From: Brevibacterium daeguense
GTDB lineage: Bacteria > Actinomycetota > Actinomycetes > Actinomycetales > Brevibacteriaceae
Direction: 5' to 3'
DNA length: 64,000 nt
Assembly (NCBI RefSeq): GCF_021729135.1
Contig: NZ_JAJTWW010000002.1
Span: forward strand, 25,256-89,255
A program made the translations under genes and the position numbers. Below are positions 60,528 through 64,000 of the stretch, piece after piece. The notes under the pieces are model-generated. The model worked only from the letters and a program-made list of their open reading frames with translations, made no database searches and was not told the DNA's origin. Position 1 is the first letter of the stretch, and the number at the start of each line of letters is the position of its first letter.

Positions 60528-61435
60528 CCATCATCGAACCGGCCGAGGTGCCACGGCTGGCCGACAACGTCGAGCAGGCCGCTCCCGGTGAGCTCGCGAA
60601 GCTGCTGGAATTCCGGCCCGGTCAGTCCTTCGCGGCGGTGGATGCGGAATCCACGCCGGGCTTCAGCGGCGACAAGGCCGACGGCAGGGCCGCCCATGAC
60701 CTCGACAACGCGGTGCTCAAGGATCTGCAGGAGCGCCTCTTCGCCAACACCAAGGCGGGCGGGCTCAAGAGGGCTTTTGTGCTGGTCCTGCAGGGGCGTG
60801 ACAGCTCCGGCAAGGGCGGCATCGTCAGGCATGTGGCCGGCGCGGTCAGTCCTCACGGGGTGGTGACTGCTGCATTCGGAGTGCCCACCGAAGAAGAGGC
60901 CGCCCACCATTTCCTGTGGCGGATCTACCGCAAGCTGCCGCGCTTCGGGACGATCGCCGTCTTCGACCGCTCCCACTACGAGGACATCCTCGTCCCGCGG
61001 GTGCGGGGCCTGACGCCGCCCAGGGTCTGGCAGGAACGGTACGACGTCATCAACGAGTTCGAGGAAGGCCTCGCCGAGAGCGGAGTCGATGTCATCAAGG
61101 TGATGCTCACGATCTCGCCCGAGAAGCAGGCCGAGCGCCTGCGAGACCGCATCGTGCGCATCGACAAGCAGTGGAAGCACTCGCGCGGAGACCTGGAGGA
61201 CCGGCGGGACTGGGATGAGTACACCGAGGCGTTCCAGGACCTGCTGGAGCGGACCTCGACCGAGAGCGCCCCGTGGTACGTGGTGCCCGCCGACCGCAAG
61301 TGGTACTCGCGATGGGCGGTGGTTCGGCTGCTGATCGACCGGCTGCAGGACCTCGACCTCCAATGGCCCCGCGGCACCTTCGACCCCGAGGTGGAACTCG
61401 CTCTGCTCGAGAAGAGCGATCCGCGTCGCCGTTGA
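60524..61435 (+). CDS. PPK2 family polyphosphate kinase
   Basis: PPK2 enzymes transfer phosphate between polyphosphate and nucleotides. The 303-residue single-domain protein has Walker A LQGRDSSGKGGIVRHV (about residues 85-100), Walker B AVFDRSHYEDILVPRV and the lid DKQWKHSRGDLEDRRDWDEY, then WYVVPADRKWYSRW. This class usually phosphorylates AMP or ADP using polyphosphate, but I cannot assign the class firmly. It is translationally coupled to zapE. Confidence 0.92.
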   Translation: MTIIEPAEVPRLADNVEQAAPGELAKLLEFRPGQSFAAVDAESTPGFSGDKADGRAAHDLDNAVLKDLQERLFANTKAGGLKRAFVLVLQGRDSSGKGGIVRHVAGAVSPHGVVTAAFGVPTEEEAAHHFLWRIYRKLPRFGTIAVFDRSHYEDILVPRVRGLTPPRVWQERYDVINEFEEGLAESGVDVIKVMLTISPEKQAERLRDRIVRIDKQWKHSRGDLEDRRDWDEYTEAFQDLLERTSTESAPWYVVPADRKWYSRWAVVRLLIDRLQDLDLQWPRGTFDPEVELALLEKSDPRRR

Positions 61436-61486
61436 CCAGATCCGCGCCGGCTGCTGAGACGTCGCCTGCTGAGGTGCGTTTCGGGA

Positions 61487-61957
61487 TCAGTCGAGGCCGA
61501 GCCAGCCGGGGACGACCCAGCCGGGCACCCACTCCGGGATTCCGACGACGCGCAGACTGACCCAGACCACGCCGAGTACGAATGCAAACGTCAGCAGGCC
61601 GATCGACGCGCTGATCGACCAGTGGCTGCGCGCGAGCCACCGGGTCCAGCGATAGAGCGTGGCGCGTCCCCAGAGCAGGAGCGTGCGCGCCCACTCGAAC
61701 TCCGAGGCGATGACGGCGACGCCGAGGAACACCACCAGCCAGCCCGGACCAGGGAACGGGACCATGATGAGCCCCACGGCGATGATGAGGGCACCCAGCG
61801 ATCCGACGAACCACTTGTAGAGGAATGCGGTCCGCGGATTCCGGAGGGTGACGGCGCGCCAGCGCAGGAAGCTCAGGCGGATGCGGCGGAACCAGGGTCG
61901 GCCCTGCTTGTGATGACGAGACAGCCATCCGGCTGGTCGGCTCCTGCGTGCGCTCAC
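61487..61957 (-). CDS. PGPGW-type transmembrane protein (TIGR02611-like)
   Basis: From GTG 61957 the protein is 156 residues: a basic N-terminus, two transmembrane helices around VGSLGALIIAVGLIMVPFPGPGW and LVVFLGVAVIASEF, then a third near the C-terminus. The PFPGPGW motif is diagnostic of a small actinobacterial family of unknown function. The frame continues to 62185, but there it reads antisense across the tRNA-Gly gene (giving the well-known GIRTRDPHLGK-type artefact). A minus-strand TACACT (61969-61964) ends exactly 6 nt before GTG 61957, supporting this start and a leaderless transcript. Confidence 0.88.
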   Translation of the reverse strand: MSARRSRPAGWLSRHHKQGRPWFRRIRLSFLRWRAVTLRNPRTAFLYKWFVGSLGALIIAVGLIMVPFPGPGWLVVFLGVAVIASEFEWARTLLLWGRATLYRWTRWLARSHWSISASIGLLTFAFVLGVVWVSLRVVGIPEWVPGWVVPGWLGLD

Positions 61958-62037
61958 GGAATCAGTGTATGAATCGCCGGTGAAAGAACGCTGAAACCGG
62001 CAGGCGAAAGCTGTGACGACCGTCACCACCAGAGGAT

Positions 62038-62066
62038 TTGGCATCGCGGCGGGAACCGGATAGAGT
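62038..62066 (+). promoter_or_regulatory. tRNA operon promoter, TTGGCA-17-TAGAGT
   Basis: TTGGCA (62038-62043) and TAGAGT (62061-62066) are separated by 17 nt and lie 32 nt before the first tRNA. It is the best-formed promoter in the window. Confidence 0.7.
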
Positions 62067-62098
62067 GATTTCTCGTTGCCGGGAAATCCGGCGGCAGT

Positions 62099-62171
62099 GC
62101 GGACGTGGCTCAGCTGGTAGAGCATCACCTTGCCAAGGTGAGGGTCGCGGGTTCGAATCCCGTCGTCCGCT
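62099..62171 (+). tRNA. tRNA-Gly (GCC)
   Basis: The 73-nt gene has acceptor arms GCGGACG/CGTCCGC, D-arm GCTC/GAGC, anticodon arm TCACC-TTGCCAA-GGTGA with anticodon GCC, and the TTCGAAT T-loop. CCA is not encoded. Confidence 0.97.
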
Positions 62172-62196
62172 CGGGGATAGGTCAAAACCGTCTCAC

Positions 62197-62267
62197 GGTG
62201 GAGTGGCCGAGAGGCGAGGCAGCGGCCTGCAAAGCCGTATACGCGGGTTCGAATCCCGTCTCCACCT
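62197..62267 (+). tRNA. tRNA-Cys (GCA)
   Basis: The 71-nt gene has acceptor arms GGTGGAG/CTCCACC, anticodon loop CTGCAAA with anticodon GCA, and TTCGAAT in the T-loop. CCA is not encoded. It is 25 nt after tRNA-Gly. Confidence 0.95.
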
Positions 62268-62291
62268 CAGTTCGGCCCGTTCGCGGGCAGG

Positions 62292-62363
62292 GCGCGATTG
62301 GCGCAGCGGTAGCGCGCTTCCTTCACACGGAAGAGGTCACTGGTTCGATCCCAGTATCGCGCA
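62292..62363 (+). tRNA. tRNA-Val (CAC)
   Basis: The 72-nt gene has acceptor arms GCGCGAT/ATCGCGC and anticodon arm CTTCC-TTCACAC-GGAAG, giving anticodon CAC for GUG codons. It differs from the next gene at only two positions. Confidence 0.95.
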
Positions 62364-62364
62364 C

Positions 62365-62382
62365 GAAGGCCTTCGGGCCTTC
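62365..62382 (+). other. UUCG-capped hairpin between the two tRNA-Val genes
   Basis: GAAGGCC-TTCG-GGCCTTC is a perfect 7-bp stem with a stable tetraloop, starting 1 nt after the first tRNA-Val. It may guide 3' processing or attenuate transcription to the second gene. Confidence 0.6.
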
Positions 62383-62408
62383 AGTGCACAGCCACTCCGG
62401 TGGCACGA

Positions 62409-62480
62409 GCGCGATTGGCGCAGCGGTAGCGCGCTTCCCTGACACGGAAGAGGTCACTGGTTCGATCCCAGTATCGCGCA
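62409..62480 (+). tRNA. tRNA-Val (GAC)
   Basis: The 72-nt gene has the same arms as the preceding one, but its anticodon loop is CTGACAC, giving anticodon GAC for GUC/GUU codons. Confidence 0.95.
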
Positions 62481-62487
62481 CACGACA

Positions 62488-62517
62488 GAAGTGCCGGATG
62501 TTCACATCCGGCACTTC
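62488..62517 (+). terminator. tRNA operon terminator
   Basis: GAAGTGCCGGATG-TTCA-CATCCGGCACTTC is a perfect 13-bp stem-loop beginning 7 nt after the last tRNA. Confidence 0.85.
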
Positions 62518-62669
62518 GCTCATTCACATGACAGTGCCGGCCGGTGACGCGGCGACCGGTCGGTGACGCGGCGGGTCAGTCGCCGACGTCGGGTGCGGCG
62601 GGCAGGCGCGGTGGTCGAGATGTGCTCGTTTCGCAACGCGCTCCCCTGAGCCGCTCGCCCCGGAGCCGC

Positions 62670-62675
62670 TAGGCT
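62670..62675 (+). promoter_or_regulatory. -10 element TAGGCT of the 62721 gene
   Basis: TAGGCT predicts a start near 62682 and a leader of about 39 nt containing AGAGAAG. Confidence 0.4.
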
Positions 62676-62720
62676 GGACAAGTCAGACACATTCCCCTGC
62701 AAGAGAAGTGGACTTCTCAG

Positions 62721-63962
62721 ATGTCTTCATCCCATCCTTACGGCTCGGATCCGAACAACCCCTACGGCGGTGCAGACGACTCGAGCGGCTCTTCCCGGTA
62801 CGGCGGCTCGGACCAGGGTCCCCAGGCACCGCAGTACGGTTCGCAGCCCGGAGATCACGGCGACCAGGCCGGCTACGGTCAGCCGCAGTACGGTTCACAG
62901 CCGAGCGGCTACGGTGAGCAGCCCGGGGGATACGGGGGCCAGCCCGGCTACGGGGACCAGTCCGGCTACGGTCAGCCGCAGTACGGTTCGCAGCCGGGTG
63001 GCTATGGTGAGCAGCCGCCGGCCTACCAGACCGCGGGAGCCTACGAGCAGGGATCATCCGACCAGTTCACACCCGCGTACGGAGCGGACCACCAGTACGG
63101 CGCCTACGGCAGCGGCTACGGCTACGGCGGTGACAACCCCAAGGAGAAGAACATCTGGGGCGTTCTCGCCCTGGTCGCGGGCATCCTCGCGCTGCTCGGC
63201 TCCTTCCTCGGCCTGATTCCGTTCGTCGGCCCCGTGCTGGGGATCATCGCATTCGTCATCGGCGTCCTCGCCCTGATCTTCGGCATCGTCGGGCTCAACG
63301 CCGCGAAGAAGGGCAGAGCCTCGAACAAGGGCCTGAGTCTCACCGGGCTGATCCTCGGCGCCCTGTCGATCCTGCTGTCGATCATCTTCGTGATCCTCAG
63401 CTCGATCTGGAGCGTCAACATCGTCAACGAGGCTGAATCCGCCTATTCCGAGGCCGCCGAGGCACCGACCGTGCCAACCGCACCAGGCGGACCGAACACC
63501 GACCCCGCCGGCGAGGCCGACCCGGAGGACACGGCTCCTGTGGAGGAGCCGAATGCTGAGCCGGACGCCGCCTCGGGCGAGGCAGTCACCCTCACTGAGG
63601 GAGTGTCGATGCAGGTGTCGGTGGGCGAGGCCACTGTTCCGGATTACGCGGTGGGCGCGGAGGCCACCAATGGCGAGATCGCCGAGGTCGTCGTGACCAT
63701 CACCAATGACAGCGATTCGTCGTTCGATCCCGGGTTCCCGCTGGTGGAGTGCTCCTACTCCGGTGGCAGCTGCGAGGACATCTTCGACGGCGGCGACTAC
63801 AGCGGCGCCCTCGGCTTCGAGCCAGTTCCCGCGGGCGAGAGCCTGGAGGTGAAGATGGGCTTCGGGGTGCCGCACGGCGAGATCGATTCGATGGAGCTGG
63901 AGTTCTACATCGACGGATCCGACAACGGCTACGAGGCGCCGTACGTCTTCACCCAGGGCTGA
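62721..63962 (+). CDS. YGQP-rich membrane protein with DUF4190-like helices and extracytoplasmic domain
   Basis: The 413-residue protein has a Tyr/Gly/Gln/Pro/Ser-rich first 135 residues with repeats such as GYGQPQYGSQPGGYGEQP. A membrane part follows (about 150-240) with two to three helices around LALVAGILALLGSFLGLIPF and LSLTGLILGALSILLSIIFV, similar to DUF4190 proteins. After a spacer rich in Glu and Pro (about 245-290) comes a C-terminal domain of about 120 residues with an immunoglobulin-like, DUF4352-type look and two cysteines close together (ECSYSGGSC). Function is unknown. It parallels the protein at 50624 in its N-terminal arm. Confidence 0.8.
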   Translation: MSSSHPYGSDPNNPYGGADDSSGSSRYGGSDQGPQAPQYGSQPGDHGDQAGYGQPQYGSQPSGYGEQPGGYGGQPGYGDQSGYGQPQYGSQPGGYGEQPPAYQTAGAYEQGSSDQFTPAYGADHQYGAYGSGYGYGGDNPKEKNIWGVLALVAGILALLGSFLGLIPFVGPVLGIIAFVIGVLALIFGIVGLNAAKKGRASNKGLSLTGLILGALSILLSIIFVILSSIWSVNIVNEAESAYSEAAEAPTVPTAPGGPNTDPAGEADPEDTAPVEEPNAEPDAASGEAVTLTEGVSMQVSVGEATVPDYAVGAEATNGEIAEVVVTITNDSDSSFDPGFPLVECSYSGGSCEDIFDGGDYSGALGFEPVPAGESLEVKMGFGVPHGEIDSMELEFYIDGSDNGYEAPYVFTQG

Positions 63963-63983
63963 GAGCGCGCAGCTCCGAGGGTC

Positions 63984-64000
63984 GGGGGGGGGGGGGGGGG
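63984..64000. other. 17-base poly-G run at window end
   Basis: The last 17 bases are all G. Such a run at the very end is more like a sequencing or assembly artefact at a contig edge than genomic sequence. Confidence 0.7.

Noticed and set aside
61958..62185. N-terminal extension of the PGPGW protein (GIRTRDPHLGK-type start)
   Set aside because: This is the translation of the antisense strand of tRNA-Gly, a well-known annotation artefact, and a promoter lies between it and GTG 61957.
62105..62566. 153-residue plus-strand ORF across the tRNA genes
   Set aside because: It repeats AAVARFLHTEEVTGSIPVSRT-like segments that are simply translated tRNA-Val genes.

Overview
The window is a high-GC, actinobacterial chromosome segment. 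Gene content and order point to a member of the Micrococcales/Brevibacteriaceae type: leuA-recO-uppS, glyS-dusB-dgt-dnaG, comEA-comEC-holA-rpsT-lepA-hemW and hrcA-dnaJ-rsmE-phoH-ybeY-corC-era. Other hints are a 480-residue corynebacterial-style GAPDH, DUF3097 and DUF4870 proteins, many GTG/TTG starts and tRNA genes without an encoded CCA. The genus is my inference. I see no prophage, insertion sequence, CRISPR array or replication origin. The last 17 bases are all G and may be a contig-end artefact.

Layout: 1-4.6 kb holds cell-surface and reductase genes (partial hydrolase, RibD_C reductase, lipoprotein-like L,D-transpeptidase, secreted-domain membrane protein). 4.6-12.3 kb holds leuA with a probable leader peptide, recO-uppS, a DEAD-box helicase and glyS. 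12.4-23.4 kb holds a lactate-permease-like carrier, the dusB-dgt-dnaG run, and a TetR-MFS-dehydrogenase-membrane protein operon. 23.5-33 kb is metabolic and accessory: gap-glpK, an alkyladenine glycosylase divergent from a DedA protein, a GST-like reductase, a FUSC protein and a long-chain acyl-CoA ligase. 33-40 kb holds leuS, nadE, a small membrane protein and a UDP-glucose-dehydrogenase/DegV pair with aberrant codon use in the first gene. 40-50 kb holds DNA uptake genes, holA, rpsT, a MazF-like protein, an EEP phosphatase, lepA and hemW. 50-61.5 kb holds the HrcA/CIRCE-controlled heat-shock and ribosome-maturation operon, then zapE-ppk2. 62-62.5 kb is a Gly-Cys-Val-Val tRNA cluster, followed by a YGQP-rich membrane protein.

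Four sequence-level themes run through the window. (1) Many genes without a Shine-Dalgarno have a TANNNT hexamer ending 6 or 7 nt (sometimes 8) before the start codon, which is the signature of leaderless transcription. This includes a 14-codon Leu-rich leader ahead of leuA and a 15-codon upstream ORF ahead of phoH. (2) phoH has no ATG/GTG/TTG that preserves its N-terminal domain; the only candidate is a CTG overlapping the upstream ORF's stop. (3) Unrelated tandem repeats of 18-58 bp sit just after many stop codons, and similar expansions lengthen protein tails and linkers. (4) Convergent gene pairs are separated by long perfect hairpins. Most coding units are tight operons with ATGA or GTGA overlaps. 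All identifications rest on reading the sequence; no database search was run.
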